Below, piece by piece: positions 7,564 to 17,776 of a stretch of DNA of 50,113 nt. The position numbers were made by a program, and so were the translations under genes. The stretch comes from Lachnospiraceae bacterium (GTDB lineage Bacteria; Bacillota; Clostridia; Lachnospirales; Lachnospiraceae). Location of the stretch: assembly GCA_030524635.1 (NCBI GenBank), contig JAUNGG010000029.1, positions 1-50,113 of the forward strand, written 5' to 3'. Numbering within the stretch: position 1 is the first letter of the stretch; each line of letters opens with the position of its first letter. The notes beneath the pieces are model-generated. The model saw nothing but the letters and a program-made list of their open reading frames with translations, did not search any database and was not told the DNA's origin.

Positions 7564-8408
7564 TGAAAGAGAAAAAGATAGCAGAGCGGGTAAACTGGCC
7601 GATTACCATTCTTTTGATTATAGGACTGATAACGATCCTATTCCCGCTGTATATGGCAATCGTGATTGCATTTAAGCAGCCAAGTGAGATGACCAACAGC
7701 ATTTCTGGTATTTTGTCTTTGCCAAAGAGCTGGAGCCTGGCAAACTTTGCAGAGGCAATGCGTGTAACCGATTTCTGGCGTTCCCTGTTTAACAGCTTCC
7801 TGATTACTGTCATTAACCTGGTAGTTTCCCTTCTGCTGCATGCAACCATCGGTTATGCAGTAGGAAGAAACAAAGCCCGCAGCAAGTTCTACAACCTGGT
7901 ATACTTATATATCGTAAGCGGTATGTTCGTGCCCTTCGCAATCCTGATGATGCCTCTGGTTAAGCAGACCGCTCAGATGGGAATTGCAAATATGGTTGGC
8001 GTTATCCTGTGTTATGTGGTATTCTATATGCCGATGAACCTGCTGCTGTATTCTGGATATCTGGTAAATATCCCGGTTGCACTGGAGGAGGCAGCCCGCG
8101 TGGACGGCGCTACCACCTGGAGAACCTACTGGAGCATCATCTTCCCCATCATGAAGCCGATGCATGCTACTGTAGCCGTTCTGACTGCACTGGGAACCTG
8201 GAACGACGTTATGACTCCGCTGGTTATTATGTCCGGAAGCGGCATGAACACCCTGCCGTTAGCACAGATGACCTTCCAGACACAGTTTGGTACCAATTAT
8301 AACCTTGCATTTGCGTCCTACTTACTTGCATTGATCCCGATCCTGATCTTCTATCTGGTATGCCAGAAGCAGATCTTAAACGGTGTTGTAAACGGTGCAG
8401 TAAAATAA
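7563..8408 (+). CDS. msmG: Carbohydrate ABC transporter permease, MalG type
   Basis: This 281-residue membrane protein is the second half of the channel. It has about six transmembrane segments and the EAA loop EEAARVDGATTWRTYWSIIFPIMKP (about 178-202). Its start codon overlaps the previous stop (TAATG), with AGGAGCAG as ribosome binding site. It belongs to the CUT1 family of di- and oligosaccharide importers. The context points to alpha-galactosides. Confidence 0.9.
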   Translation: MKEKKIAERVNWPITILLIIGLITILFPLYMAIVIAFKQPSEMTNSISGILSLPKSWSLANFAEAMRVTDFWRSLFNSFLITVINLVVSLLLHATIGYAVGRNKARSKFYNLVYLYIVSGMFVPFAILMMPLVKQTAQMGIANMVGVILCYVVFYMPMNLLLYSGYLVNIPVALEEAARVDGATTWRTYWSIIFPIMKPMHATVAVLTALGTWNDVMTPLVIMSGSGMNTLPLAQMTFQTQFGTNYNLAFASYLLALIPILIFYLVCQKQILNGVVNGAVK

Positions 8409-8444
8409 GTGTTATCAGAGTGCAGGGCCAAAAGGAGACACTTC

Positions 8445-10628
8445 ATGAGTATTATATTTGACGAGAAGAAAAACACTTTTACGTTGCACACGAAAAACAC
8501 AACTTATCAGATGCAGGTGAACCAGTACGGAGCGCTCCTGCATCTGTACTACGGACGAAGGACAGAAGGATGTATGGATTACCTTCTGACTTATGCCGAC
8601 AGAGGATTTTCCGGAAGCCCATATGATGCGGGCAATGACCGCACCTATTCCATGGATGTGCTGCCCCAGGAATTTCCCAGCCAGGGAACCGGCGATTATC
8701 GAAGCCCGGCCTTTTGCGTAAAAAATTCAGACGGTTCTTATGGCTGTGATTTGCGCTTCCATGGGTATCAGATCAAGAATGGGAAATATGGTATCAAAGG
8801 ATTACCTGCCGTTTATTCTGAGGAAGCGGAAGGAGAAACACTGGAAATTTATCTGTCAGATGCAGTTAGTCAGATTGAAGTGTGCCTGCTGTATGGTGTG
8901 CTGCCAGACCTTGATATGATTACCAGAAGCGCCCGGATCTGCAATGCAGGCAAGGGAAAGATTTACCTGGAAAAGCTTCAGACGGCCTGCCTGGATTTTG
9001 TGACCGGTGATTTTGACCTGCTAAGCTTTTACGGGCGGCATGCCATGGAGCGGACCCTTCAGAGAACGCCGGTATCCCACGGGGCACAGGTGATTGGAAG
9101 CCGCAGAGGAACCTCCAGCCATCAGTATAATCCCATGATGATTCTGGCGGGACGGGAGACGACAGAGGATGCAGGCGGCTGTTACGCCATGTCCTTTGTA
9201 TACAGCGGCGGATTTAAAGGGGAGGTGGAGAAGGATCAGTTCCATCAGACCAGAATGATGCTGGGGCTGATGGATGAGATGTTTTCTTATCCCCTGGAAT
9301 CTGGAGAAACTTTCCTGGCGCCTGAGGTTGTCTTAACCTACAGCAGCGAAGGACTGGGAAAGCTGTCCCAAAACCTTCACAAATGCTTCCGGGAGCATCT
9401 TTGCCGGGGCAAGTACCGTGATGTGGTCCGGCCGATCCTGATCAACAGCTGGGAGGCTTCCTACTTTGATTTTGATGGAGAGTCCATCTATCAGCTTGCC
9501 AGGGAGGCGGCGGACTTAGGGATCGACATGCTGGTTATGGATGACGGCTGGTTCGGCAAACGGGACGATGACAACAGCGGCTTAGGCGACTGGCAGGTAA
9601 ATGAGGACAAGCTGGGAGAATCCCTGGGAAGCCTGATTCAGCGGATCAATGGGCTAGGCATGAAATTCGGCATCTGGCTGGAGCCGGAGGGTGTAAATGA
9701 AGACAGTGATTTGTACCGGGCACATCCCGACTGGGCATTGACCATTCCTGGGCGGAATCCGGTAAGAGGCAGGAATCAGCTGATTCTGGATTTTTCCAGA
9801 AAAGATGTGGTGGACTATGTATTTGAACAGGTCTGCAAGGTCTTGGATCAGGGAAATATCGAGTACGTGAAGTGGGATATGAACCGCAGCCTGTCTGACT
9901 GCTTTTCCAGAAGCACAGATGATCAGGGAAGAGTGATGCATGACTATGTGCTTGGACTTTATGATTTTCTGGAGCGGCTGGTGACCCGGTACCCGGATAT
10001 TCTGGTGGAAGGCTGCAGCGGCGGCGGCGGACGGTTTGACGCAGGAATGCTTTACTACTGCCCGCAGATCTGGTGCAGCGATAACACGGATGCTCTAAAC
10101 CGCTTAAGCATTCAGTACGGCACCTCTTTTGGCTATCCCATCTCATCTGTTGGCTCTCATGTTTCTGCCGTTCCAAACCACCAGACTGGACGCAGTGTGC
10201 CGATCCATACCCGCGCAGTTGCAGCCATGGCCGGTACCTTCGGATACGAGCTGGATCTGCATGAGATCACGGAGGAGGAGAAGCAGGAGGTCAGAGAGCA
10301 GGTAAAGGAATATAAGAAGCATGCTGACCTGATTTATCACGGCCTGTACTACCGTCTGTCTGATCCCAATACCCAGGGAATAGGGGCCTGGGAGTTTGCC
10401 GCAGAAGACGGAACGGAAGCGCTTCTGAATGTGGTCATGCTGAAGATGGAGGGCAATATGACGGTGAATTATGTCCGCCTGAAGGGTCTGACCAGCGGCT
10501 GCATGTATGAGGAGCAGTCCAGCGGGAAAGTGTATCCGGCAGACGCCCTGATGGAGGTGGGACTTCCGCTTCCGGTGGAGATGGGAGAGCATCTTGCTTA
10601 TCAGATGTATTTTGTACGAGTATCATAA
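8445..10628 (+). CDS. Alpha-galactosidase, glycoside hydrolase family 36
   Basis: This 727-residue cytoplasmic GH36 enzyme cleaves terminal alpha-galactose from melibiose, raffinose and stachyose. After an N-terminal beta-supersandwich (about 1-320) comes the catalytic barrel, with MDDGWFGKRDDDNSGLGDW and FGIWLEPEGVN. The nucleophile Asp is in KWDMNR and the acid/base Asp in WCSDNTDALNR. The ECSGGGGRFD-type loop (here EGCSGGGGRFD) is typical of the large clostridial and lactobacillal enzymes. No signal peptide is present, so it acts on imported sugar. It is the last gene of the transport operon, and its ATG follows AAAGGAG 8 bases upstream. Confidence 0.94.
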   Translation: MSIIFDEKKNTFTLHTKNTTYQMQVNQYGALLHLYYGRRTEGCMDYLLTYADRGFSGSPYDAGNDRTYSMDVLPQEFPSQGTGDYRSPAFCVKNSDGSYGCDLRFHGYQIKNGKYGIKGLPAVYSEEAEGETLEIYLSDAVSQIEVCLLYGVLPDLDMITRSARICNAGKGKIYLEKLQTACLDFVTGDFDLLSFYGRHAMERTLQRTPVSHGAQVIGSRRGTSSHQYNPMMILAGRETTEDAGGCYAMSFVYSGGFKGEVEKDQFHQTRMMLGLMDEMFSYPLESGETFLAPEVVLTYSSEGLGKLSQNLHKCFREHLCRGKYRDVVRPILINSWEASYFDFDGESIYQLAREAADLGIDMLVMDDGWFGKRDDDNSGLGDWQVNEDKLGESLGSLIQRINGLGMKFGIWLEPEGVNEDSDLYRAHPDWALTIPGRNPVRGRNQLILDFSRKDVVDYVFEQVCKVLDQGNIEYVKWDMNRSLSDCFSRSTDDQGRVMHDYVLGLYDFLERLVTRYPDILVEGCSGGGGRFDAGMLYYCPQIWCSDNTDALNRLSIQYGTSFGYPISSVGSHVSAVPNHQTGRSVPIHTRAVAAMAGTFGYELDLHEITEEEKQEVREQVKEYKKHADLIYHGLYYRLSDPNTQGIGAWEFAAEDGTEALLNVVMLKMEGNMTVNYVRLKGLTSGCMYEEQSSGKVYPADALMEVGLPLPVEMGEHLAYQMYFVRVS

Positions 10629-10654
10629 GCGGAAATTCAATTTTTGAAGTTCTG

Positions 10655-10703
10655 AGCAGCTCATAGCTTGCCGGGGATCCGGCAGGGGATGGGCTGCTTT
10701 TTT
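10655..10703 (+). terminator. Terminator after the alpha-galactoside operon
   Basis: An outer stem GCAGC/GCTGC encloses an inner hairpin TGCCGG/CCGGCA and is followed by a run of seven T. It lies 26 bases after the GH36 stop. Confidence 0.7.
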
Positions 10704-10788
10704 CTGGCCTGGATTCAGCAGAGAAAGAAAGTAAAAGAAATGATTTATTATTTCTGAAGAAAGTGCTAGAATAGGTTGGGATTATAAA

Positions 10789-10822
10789 GCGGCGGAGTGC
10801 TGCAAGAATACTCTGGCGCCGC
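10789..10822 (+). promoter_or_regulatory. Hairpin in the azlC leader
   Basis: GCGGCG (10789-10794) and CGCCGC (10817-10822) form a stem about 40 bases before the azlC start codon. No T-run follows, so it is not an obvious terminator. A role in mRNA stability or control is possible but not shown. Confidence 0.35.
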
Positions 10823-10860
10823 ATAACTTCCGATTATTAAGTTTAAGGAGTGCTTTACCA

Positions 10861-11601
10861 ATGAAACTTGAAACAAATCGTTCCTGGTATCAAAAAGGGA
10901 TCCGGGATGGAATCCCCATTGCGCTGGGATATCTGGCGGTATCCTTTACCTTGGGGATTGCAGCCGGTAATCTGGGAATTACTGCCTTTCCTGCTGCCCT
11001 GATGTCCCTTACGAATCTGACCTCAGCAGGGGAATTCGCAGCTTTGGGGCTGATCACAGCAGGTGCTGCTTATACAGAGATGGCTGGAACCCAGTTAATC
11101 ATTAATCTGCGGTATTTTCTTATGTCCTGTGCTTTGTCCCAGAAGCTTCCTGCTAATCTGCCTTTTTTTCACCGCCTTCTGGTTTCCTACGGGATTACAG
11201 ATGAGATCTTCGGCATTGCCATCGGAGCGGGTGAGAAGCTGAACCCCTTTTATACCTATGGTGCTTTGACGGTAGCGGTCCCTGGATGGACTCTGGGAAC
11301 CTGGCTGGGAGTGGTATCAGGAAATGTACTGCCTCAGAGAGTATTAAGTGCGCTGAATGTAGCCCTCTACGGCATGTTTATCGCTGTGATCGTTCCTCCG
11401 GCCAGAAAAGAAAAGATCCTGGCTGGAATGATCGGGGTTTCGATGGCAGCCAGCCTGGTGTTCACTTATCTTCCAGGCATCAGCCAGATCTCTTCCGGAA
11501 TGCGGATCATCCTGCTGACCATCCTGATTGCCGGTGCCGGAGCTATCCTGTTCCCGATCCCGGAAGAACCGGAGAATCAGACCAAAGACCAGCAGAAATA
11601 A
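10861..11601 (+). CDS. azlC: AzlC-family branched-chain amino acid exporter, large subunit
   Basis: This 246-residue membrane protein has about seven hydrophobic segments. It carries the family signature near its N-terminus (GIRDGIPIALGYLAVSFTLG) and the DEIFGIA segment in the middle. AzlC works with the small AzlD protein, encoded immediately downstream, to export branched-chain amino acids and some analogues. The start follows AAGGAG. No Lrp-like azlB regulator is present beside it. Confidence 0.9.
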   Translation: MKLETNRSWYQKGIRDGIPIALGYLAVSFTLGIAAGNLGITAFPAALMSLTNLTSAGEFAALGLITAGAAYTEMAGTQLIINLRYFLMSCALSQKLPANLPFFHRLLVSYGITDEIFGIAIGAGEKLNPFYTYGALTVAVPGWTLGTWLGVVSGNVLPQRVLSALNVALYGMFIAVIVPPARKEKILAGMIGVSMAASLVFTYLPGISQISSGMRIILLTILIAGAGAILFPIPEEPENQTKDQQK

Positions 11602-11622
11602 AATAAATGAAGGAGATACCTT

Positions 11623-11928
11623 ATGGAACGAAATATTTATCTGTACATAGTTGTGATGGCGGTGGTAACCTACCTGATCCGTGTCCTCCCCCTGACCCTG
11701 ATCCGAAAACCAATCAAAAACCGGACGATTCGCTCTTTTTTATACTATGTCCCATACGTGACCCTGGCAGTCATGACCTTCCCATCTATTTTGACAGCCA
11801 CCGCCAGTATTTACTCCGCCGCTGCCGGCTTGGTCACTGCCCTTATTCTGGCCTACATTGGGGCCAGTCTGTTTCAGGTAGCAGTAGGAGCCTGCGGAAT
11901 TGTGTTCCTGTTGGAATTGTTCCTTTAA
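11623..11928 (+). CDS. azlD: AzlD-family branched-chain amino acid exporter, small subunit
   Basis: This 101-residue hydrophobic protein has three to four membrane segments and the typical YLIRVLPLTLIRKPIKNR start. It lies 21 bp after azlC with its own AAGGAGAT ribosome binding site and forms the two-component exporter with AzlC. Confidence 0.9.
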   Translation: MERNIYLYIVVMAVVTYLIRVLPLTLIRKPIKNRTIRSFLYYVPYVTLAVMTFPSILTATASIYSAAAGLVTALILAYIGASLFQVAVGACGIVFLLELFL

Positions 11929-12038
11929 GTATTCAGGCAAAAAACGAACATACATTCGATTTTTCCTTTAAAATCACTTGCAATCTCCCTGATTTTATGC
12001 TTAAATAAAAACGATGACACTGAAAATGGAGGAATACA

Positions 12039-13958
12039 ATGTCAAAAGCACAATATAACGCGGACAGCATCACCGTCTTGGAAGGCTTAGAGGCGGTGCG
12101 GAAACGTCCAGGAATGTATATCGGCAGCGTAGGAGCCAAGGGCCTGAACCACTTAATCTATGAGATCGTGGATAATTCGGTAGACGAGCATCTTGCCGGC
12201 TACTGCAGCGATATCTGGGTGACTTTGGAAGCCAACGGATACTGTACTGTCCGCGATAACGGACGAGGCATTCCGGTGGAGATGCACAAGAAGGGAATGA
12301 CCGCTGAGCGAGTGGTACTGTCCACCCTGCACGCCGGAGGAAAATTTGATAATGAAGCGTATAAGACCAGCGGCGGCTTACACGGTGTAGGCTCTTCCGT
12401 GGTAAATGCCTTATCAGAACGCCTGGAAATCAAGATCTGCCGGAATGGGGCGATCCACCGCGATGTGTACCAGCGGGGGATCCCGGAAGTAGAGCTGGTG
12501 AATGGCCTTCTCCCTATTATTGGAAAAACAAAGGAGACTGGAACGGAGATTACCTTCCTTCCGGATGTTGAAATTTTTGAGAAGATCCGCTTTAAGGCAG
12601 ACTGGCTGAAAAGCCGCCTTCATGAGACTTCCTACTTAAATCCCGGCCTGACCATCCATTACCAGAACCGAAGAGCCGGCGAGGAGGAGAGCATCGACTA
12701 TCACGAGCCGGACGGGATCATCGCCTACGTCAAGGAACTGAACAGCGGCAAGACGCCGATCCACGCCCCGGTCTATGTAAAGGGCATGATCGATAAGATC
12801 GAAGTAGAAGCAGCATTCCAGTTTGTAGATGCCTTTGAGGAGAATGTGCTGGGCTTCTGCAACAATATTTTTACCCAGGAAGGCGGCACCCATCTGATCG
12901 GCTTTAAAACCCGGTTTACCGCCATGATTAATACGTATGCAAGAGAACTAGGCATCCTGAAAGAAAAGGATGCTAATTTTACCGGTGCTGACACCAGAAA
13001 CGGCATGACAGCCGTGATTGCAGTGAAGCATCCGGACCCCATATTCGAGGGGCAGACGAAGACAAAGCTTGCCAGCGCAGATGCCACGAAGGCGGTGTTT
13101 ACCGTGACCGGCGATGAGCTGCAGCGTTACTTTGACCGGAATCTGGAGGTATTAAAGGGCGTGATCGGCTGTGCAGAAAAGTCTGCCAAGATCCGCAAGG
13201 CGGAGGAGAAGGCCAAGACCAACATGCTGACCAAATCCAAGTTTTCCTTCGACAGCAATGGAAAACTGGCTAACTGCGAAAGCCGGGATGCTTCCAAATG
13301 TGAGATCTTTATCGTAGAGGGAGATTCCGCAGGCGGCTCGGCCAAGACAGCCAGGAACCGTCAGTACCAGGCGATTCTTCCCATCCGGGGAAAGATCTTA
13401 AATGTTGAAAAGGCTTCCATGGATAAGGTTCTGGCCAACGCTGAGATTAAGACCATGATCAATGCCTTCGGCTGCGGCTTTTCGGAAGGCTACGGCAATG
13501 ATTTTGATATTACCAAGCTGCGCTACGATAAGATCATCCTGATGACGGATGCGGATGTGGACGGCAGCCATATCGATACCCTGCTTCTTACCTTTTTGTA
13601 CCGGTTTATGCCGGAGCTGATCACCGATGGTCATGTTTATATTGCCATGCCGCCTTTATTTAAGGTGATTCCGAAAAAGGGAAATGAGCAGTATCTCTAT
13701 GATGAGAAGGAACTGGAGCGGTACCGGAAGACCCACACAGGAGACTTCACCCTTCAGCGGTATAAGGGTCTTGGCGAGATGGACGCAGAGCAGCTCTGGG
13801 AGACTACCCTGGATCCGGAGCGGAGAGTGTTAAAACAGGTTGAGATCGAGGACGGCCGGCTGGCCTCTGAGATCACCCAGATGCTGATGGGCAGCGAGGT
13901 AGGCCCAAGACGGCAGTTTATCTATGACCATGCAGATGAGGCGGAGATTGATGCCTAG
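12039..13958 (+). CDS. parE: DNA topoisomerase IV subunit B (GyrB/ParE family)
   Basis: This 639-residue ATPase subunit of a type IIA topoisomerase has a GHKL ATP-binding domain with EIVDNSVDEH (about 42-51) and GLHGVGSSVVNALS. A transducer domain follows, then the TOPRIM domain with EGDSAGGSA (about 426-434) and MTDADVDGSHI (about 501-511). The C-terminal motif is RYKGLGEMDAEQLWETTLDPE. The gene pairs with a ParC-like A subunit 81 bp downstream. Gyrase genes normally sit by recF and dnaN near the origin, which is not the case here. The A subunit also lacks a clear GyrA box. Topoisomerase IV (chromosome decatenation) is therefore preferred over gyrase. The start follows GGAGG. Confidence 0.88.
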   Translation: MSKAQYNADSITVLEGLEAVRKRPGMYIGSVGAKGLNHLIYEIVDNSVDEHLAGYCSDIWVTLEANGYCTVRDNGRGIPVEMHKKGMTAERVVLSTLHAGGKFDNEAYKTSGGLHGVGSSVVNALSERLEIKICRNGAIHRDVYQRGIPEVELVNGLLPIIGKTKETGTEITFLPDVEIFEKIRFKADWLKSRLHETSYLNPGLTIHYQNRRAGEEESIDYHEPDGIIAYVKELNSGKTPIHAPVYVKGMIDKIEVEAAFQFVDAFEENVLGFCNNIFTQEGGTHLIGFKTRFTAMINTYARELGILKEKDANFTGADTRNGMTAVIAVKHPDPIFEGQTKTKLASADATKAVFTVTGDELQRYFDRNLEVLKGVIGCAEKSAKIRKAEEKAKTNMLTKSKFSFDSNGKLANCESRDASKCEIFIVEGDSAGGSAKTARNRQYQAILPIRGKILNVEKASMDKVLANAEIKTMINAFGCGFSEGYGNDFDITKLRYDKIILMTDADVDGSHIDTLLLTFLYRFMPELITDGHVYIAMPPLFKVIPKKGNEQYLYDEKELERYRKTHTGDFTLQRYKGLGEMDAEQLWETTLDPERRVLKQVEIEDGRLASEITQMLMGSEVGPRRQFIYDHADEAEIDA

Positions 13959-14039
13959 CATCAGCAGGAGGGGCAACGAATCGCTGCCTCTGCCCATCAA
14001 GGGTGGGATTATGAAATAACAGGAGACTTCAAAAAAGAT

Positions 14040-16274
14040 ATGGCAGAAAAAATCATTAAGACAGAATATTCGGAGGAGATGCAGCGCAGCTACATGAATT
14101 ATTCCATGAGCGTGATCACAGCCCGCGCCATTCCCGATGCCAGGGACGGTTTAAAGCCAGTTCAGCGCCGGGTGCTCTATGATATGAGCGAGCTGCATAT
14201 CAGCCATGATAAACCACATAGAAAATCAGCCCGTATCGTCGGCGATACCATGGGTAAATATCATCCTCACGGAGACAGCTCCATCTATGAAACTCTGGTG
14301 GTCATGTCCCAGGATTTTAAGAAGGGCATGCCTTTAGTGGACGGCCATGGTAATTTCGGCTCCATCGAGGGAGACGGAGCGGCAGCCATGCGGTACACGG
14401 AGGCAAGGCTTCAGAAGTTCGCGGAGGAGGTTTATTTAAAAGACCTGGATAAAACGGTAAACTTTGTGCCCAACTATGATGAGACGGAGAAGGAGCCTGA
14501 GGTTCTTCCGGTCCGTGTCCCTAATCTTCTGATCAATGGTTCTGAGGGAATCGCCGTAGGCATGAGCACCAGCATTCCGCCTCACAATCTGGGCGAGGTG
14601 GTGGATGCCGCCATTGCTTACATCAAGAATCCGGAGATCACCACCAGTGAACTGATGGAGCGGATGCCCGGCCCGGATTTCCCCACAGGAGGAATCATTG
14701 CCAATAAGAGCAGCCTTTTGGAGATCTATGAAACCGGAGTGGGAAAGATCAAGCTGAGAGGCCGCTTTGAGGTAGAGCTGGGAAAGCGCCGGGCCGATAA
14801 GGATAAGCTGGTGATTACCGCCATTCCTTACACTATGATCGGCGCCGGAATCAATAAATTTCTGGTGGATGTGGCGGAGCTGGTGGAGAGCAAGAAGCTT
14901 CCGGATGTGGTGGACATCTCCAACCAGTCCAATAAGGAGGGCATCCGCATCGTTTTGGAGCTTCGCAAGGATGCGGATATCGACAAGATCATCAACATGC
15001 TTTACAAGAAGACGAAGCTGGAGGATACCTTCGGTGTCAATATGCTGGCCATCACAGATGGAAGGCCGGAAACCTTAAGCCTTCGGGGCATCTTAAAGCG
15101 GTTCCTGGATTTCCAGCATGAGAACAGTACCAGAAAGTACCAGGTGCTTCTGCAGAAGGAGCTGGATAAGAAGGAGGTGCAGGAGGGCCTGATCGCAGCC
15201 TGCGATGTGATCGATCTGATCATCGCCATTCTGCGGGGCTCCAAGAATCTGAAGGATGCCAAGGCATGCCTGATGAACGGAGACACCTCTAAGATCAAGT
15301 TCCGTGTTCCAGGCTTTGAGGAGGATGCAAAGAAGCTTCATTTTACCGAGCGCCAGGCGTCAGCGATTCTGGAGATGCGTCTGTATAAGCTGATTGGTCT
15401 GGAGATCCTGGCATTGGAAAAGGAGCACAAAGAGACGCTTCGCAGGATCCGGGAATATGAGAAGATCTTAAAGAGCCAAAAGACCATGGATGAGGTGATT
15501 ATCGCAGACCTGGAGAATATTAAGAAGGAGTTTGCCCTGCCGCGCCGCACCTTGATCGAGGACAGCAAGGAAGCCGTGTTCGTGGAGGAAGCTCCTGCTG
15601 TGATGGAGGCCGCCTTCGTTATGGATCGTTTTGGATACTGCAAGCTTCTGGATAAGACCGTTTATGAGCGGAATCAGGAGACTATTGACAGCGAATACCC
15701 ATATGTGGTCCGCTGCATGACATCCGATAAGATCTGCCTGTTTACTAATATTGGAAATCTTCACCAGATCAAGGTAACAGAAGTTCCATTTGGAAAGCTG
15801 AGGGATAAAGGCACCCCCATCGATAATATCAGTAAATTTGACGGAACAAAGGAGCGGGCAGTTTATCTGACCAGCACTGAGGGGATGAAGGGAACCACCT
15901 TGATCTTCGCCACAAAGCAGGCGGCTGTAAAGCAGGTTCCTGCATCTGAGTTTGAAACCAATAACCGGACGGTAGCCGGAACGAAGCTTCAGGAGGAGGA
16001 CGAGCTTTTACAGGTATGCCCGGCAGGAAATGAGAGAGATGTGGTGCTCCAGACCGATCAAGGTGTTTTCCTGCGGTTTGCGCTGGAGGAGATCCCGGTG
16101 CTGAAGAAGGCGTCGAAAGGCGTCCGGGGAATCAAGCTGGCAGATGGGGAATCCCTGGAGGCTCTTTATCTGGTAGGGGATGACCCCATCGTGAATTACA
16201 AGGGAAAGGAAGTTCACCTAAACCGTCTGAAGCTTTCGAAGCGGGATGGAAAAGGAAGCAAGGTGCGCCTATAG
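14040..16274 (+). CDS. parC: DNA topoisomerase IV subunit A (GyrA/ParC family)
   Basis: This 744-residue DNA-cleaving subunit has its active-site tyrosine at residue 119 in AMRYTEARL. The quinolone-determining region reads [15 protein letters not shown], with Ser80 and Glu84 at the same numbers as ParC of well-studied bacteria. This is the quinolone-sensitive type. The C-terminal beta-pinwheel (about 500-744) shows degenerate blades ([26 protein letters not shown]) but no QRRGGKG GyrA box, fitting topoisomerase IV rather than gyrase. It follows parE, probably in the same transcript. A GGAG lies about 14 bases before the ATG, a rather long spacing. Confidence 0.87.
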   Translation: MAEKIIKTEYSEEMQRSYMNYSMSVITARAIPDARDGLKPVQRRVLYDMSELHISHDKPHRKSARIVGDTMGKYHPHGDSSIYETLVVMSQDFKKGMPLVDGHGNFGSIEGDGAAAMRYTEARLQKFAEEVYLKDLDKTVNFVPNYDETEKEPEVLPVRVPNLLINGSEGIAVGMSTSIPPHNLGEVVDAAIAYIKNPEITTSELMERMPGPDFPTGGIIANKSSLLEIYETGVGKIKLRGRFEVELGKRRADKDKLVITAIPYTMIGAGINKFLVDVAELVESKKLPDVVDISNQSNKEGIRIVLELRKDADIDKIINMLYKKTKLEDTFGVNMLAITDGRPETLSLRGILKRFLDFQHENSTRKYQVLLQKELDKKEVQEGLIAACDVIDLIIAILRGSKNLKDAKACLMNGDTSKIKFRVPGFEEDAKKLHFTERQASAILEMRLYKLIGLEILALEKEHKETLRRIREYEKILKSQKTMDEVIIADLENIKKEFALPRRTLIEDSKEAVFVEEAPAVMEAAFVMDRFGYCKLLDKTVYERNQETIDSEYPYVVRCMTSDKICLFTNIGNLHQIKVTEVPFGKLRDKGTPIDNISKFDGTKERAVYLTSTEGMKGTTLIFATKQAAVKQVPASEFETNNRTVAGTKLQEEDELLQVCPAGNERDVVLQTDQGVFLRFALEEIPVLKKASKGVRGIKLADGESLEALYLVGDDPIVNYKGKEVHLNRLKLSKRDGKGSKVRL

Positions 16275-16430
16275 TAGCAGATAGGAAATATATTCCAGAA
16301 ACATCTTCCCAGGAAAGAAAAAAACAGAAGAGATGTCTTTGCTGCACGAACAAATGTGTTTTTCTGACGAATAGGTATTGATTTTTTTTCACTTTTGTTA
16401 TAGGATAGCTTCAATGTCGCCTGACAGATC

Positions 16431-16464
16431 CGTCTGCTGCCGGAAAGAAACAAGGCAGCAGATG
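16431..16464 (+). promoter_or_regulatory. Strong hairpin in the asd leader
   Basis: A perfect 9-bp stem TCTGCTGCC (16433-16441) / GGCAGCAGA (16454-16462) extends by a G-T and a C-G pair to 11 bp, with a 12-base loop. It lies 42 bases before asd. No T-run follows, so a simple terminator is unlikely. It does not match the lysine riboswitch or T-box features I know. Confidence 0.4.
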
Positions 16465-16505
16465 AATCATAGACAGAAAATGGGATATAAGAGGAGAATA
16501 CAGTT

Positions 16506-17591
16506 ATGGAAAAGAAGTTAAAAGTCGGCGTGCTGGGCGCTACCGGTATGGTTGGTCAGAGATTTATCTCACTGCTGGAGAATCATCCATGGTATGAGGT
16601 GGTTACGGTTGCAGCAAGCCCCCGTTCTGCTGGAAAAACATATGAGGAAGCCGTAGGCGGCCGCTGGAAGATGACCACTCCGATGCCGGAGGCAGTGAAG
16701 AAGCTGGTAGTTATGAATGTGAATGAGGTGGAGAAGGTTGCCTCCAGTGTAGATTTCGTATTCAGCGCCGTTGACATGAGCAAGGATGAGATCAAGGCCA
16801 TCGAGGAAGCATACGCGAAGACCGAGACTCCGGTAGTATCCAACAACAGCGCACACCGCTGGACTCCGGACGTTCCTATGGTAGTGCCGGAGATTAATCC
16901 AGAGCATTTCAAGGTGATTGAATTCCAGAAGAAGAGACTGGGAACCACCAGAGGCTTCGTAGCAGTAAAGCCAAACTGCTCCATCCAGAGCTACGCACCG
17001 GTGTTAACAGCCTGGAAGGAATTTGAACCATATGAGGTAGTTGCTACCACTTATCAGGCAATCTCCGGCGCAGGAAAAACCTTTAAGGACTGGCCGGAAA
17101 TGGTAGAAAATATCATTCCATACATCGGCGGCGAGGAAGAGAAGAGCGAGCAGGAGCCGCTGCGGATCTGGGGTGAGATCAAGGACGGCGTGATCGTAAA
17201 GGCAGCCGAGCCGAAGATCACCTGCCAGTGCATCCGTGTTCCGGTATTAAACGGACACACGGCAGCTGTATTTGTAAAGTTCAGAAAGCAGCCTACCAAG
17301 GAACAGCTGATTGAAAAGTTAGTATCCTTCCGCGGACTTCCTCAGGAGTTGAACCTGCCAAGCGCACCAAAGCAGTTCATCCAGTACCTGGAAGAAGATA
17401 ACCGTCCTCAGGTTACCCTGGATGTAGACTTTGAGAAGGGCATGGGCATCTCTGTAGGCCGTCTGAGAGAGGACTCCATCTACGACTGGAAGTTCGTAGG
17501 CCTTTCCCACAATACCGTCCGCGGAGCTGCAGGCGGAGCCGTTCTCTGCGCAGAGCTGCTGACCGCCCAGGGATATATTTCTGCAAAATAA
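16506..17591 (+). CDS. asd: Aspartate-semialdehyde dehydrogenase
   Basis: This 361-residue NADPH-dependent enzyme converts aspartyl phosphate to aspartate semialdehyde, the branch point to lysine (and diaminopimelate), threonine and methionine. The N-terminal nucleotide-binding motif is GVLGATGMVGQRF (about 8-20). The catalytic cysteine lies in KPNCSIQSY (about 159), and the substrate histidine is expected in the C-terminal half. Sequence character and length match the archaeal/fungal-type branch found in Clostridia rather than the short enterobacterial form. The ATG follows AGAGGAG. It is flanked by its own leader hairpin and a downstream stem-loop, so it is probably monocistronic. Confidence 0.95.
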   Translation: MEKKLKVGVLGATGMVGQRFISLLENHPWYEVVTVAASPRSAGKTYEEAVGGRWKMTTPMPEAVKKLVVMNVNEVEKVASSVDFVFSAVDMSKDEIKAIEEAYAKTETPVVSNNSAHRWTPDVPMVVPEINPEHFKVIEFQKKRLGTTRGFVAVKPNCSIQSYAPVLTAWKEFEPYEVVATTYQAISGAGKTFKDWPEMVENIIPYIGGEEEKSEQEPLRIWGEIKDGVIVKAAEPKITCQCIRVPVLNGHTAAVFVKFRKQPTKEQLIEKLVSFRGLPQELNLPSAPKQFIQYLEEDNRPQVTLDVDFEKGMGISVGRLREDSIYDWKFVGLSHNTVRGAAGGAVLCAELLTAQGYISAK

Positions 17592-17627
17592 ATTTTTCAT
17601 TTCATTTACAGGCAAAAGTTGGATGCA

Positions 17628-17663
17628 AATGGCTGCTGTTTTTATAAAGAAACGGCAGCCATT
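17628..17663 (+). terminator. Stem-loop terminator after asd
   Basis: A 14-bp stem (AATGGCTGC... paired with ...GCAGCCATT, one G-T pair) has an 8-base loop and lies 36 bp after the asd stop. It is followed by only a weak T-tract, so termination may be incomplete. Confidence 0.55.
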
Positions 17664-17687
17664 CTTGCGCATGCATGAAAGTTTTGA

Positions 17688-17716
17688 TTGCCAGGAACTC
17701 CCATTTGCGTTATAAT
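17688..17716 (+). promoter_or_regulatory. Promoter of galM
   Basis: A -35 box TTGCCA (17688-17693) and a perfect -10 box TATAAT (17711-17716) are separated by 17 bp, about 60 bp before the galM start codon. Confidence 0.65.
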
Positions 17717-17776
17717 CGTGGGAGAAGGCAGCAGATAAAAATTCGTTGGCTGAATAAAAAACAGGGGGAATTGCAA

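Noticed and set aside
11945..11958. LexA-type site CGAACATACATTCG before parE
   Set aside because: One half departs from GAAC-N4-GTTC, no clear promoter overlaps it, and topoisomerase IV is not a typical SOS gene.
13986..14020. T-box-like AGGGTGG sequence between parE and parC
   Set aside because: The conserved ACCGCG continuation, specifier stem and terminator/antiterminator are absent. The gap is only 81 bp.
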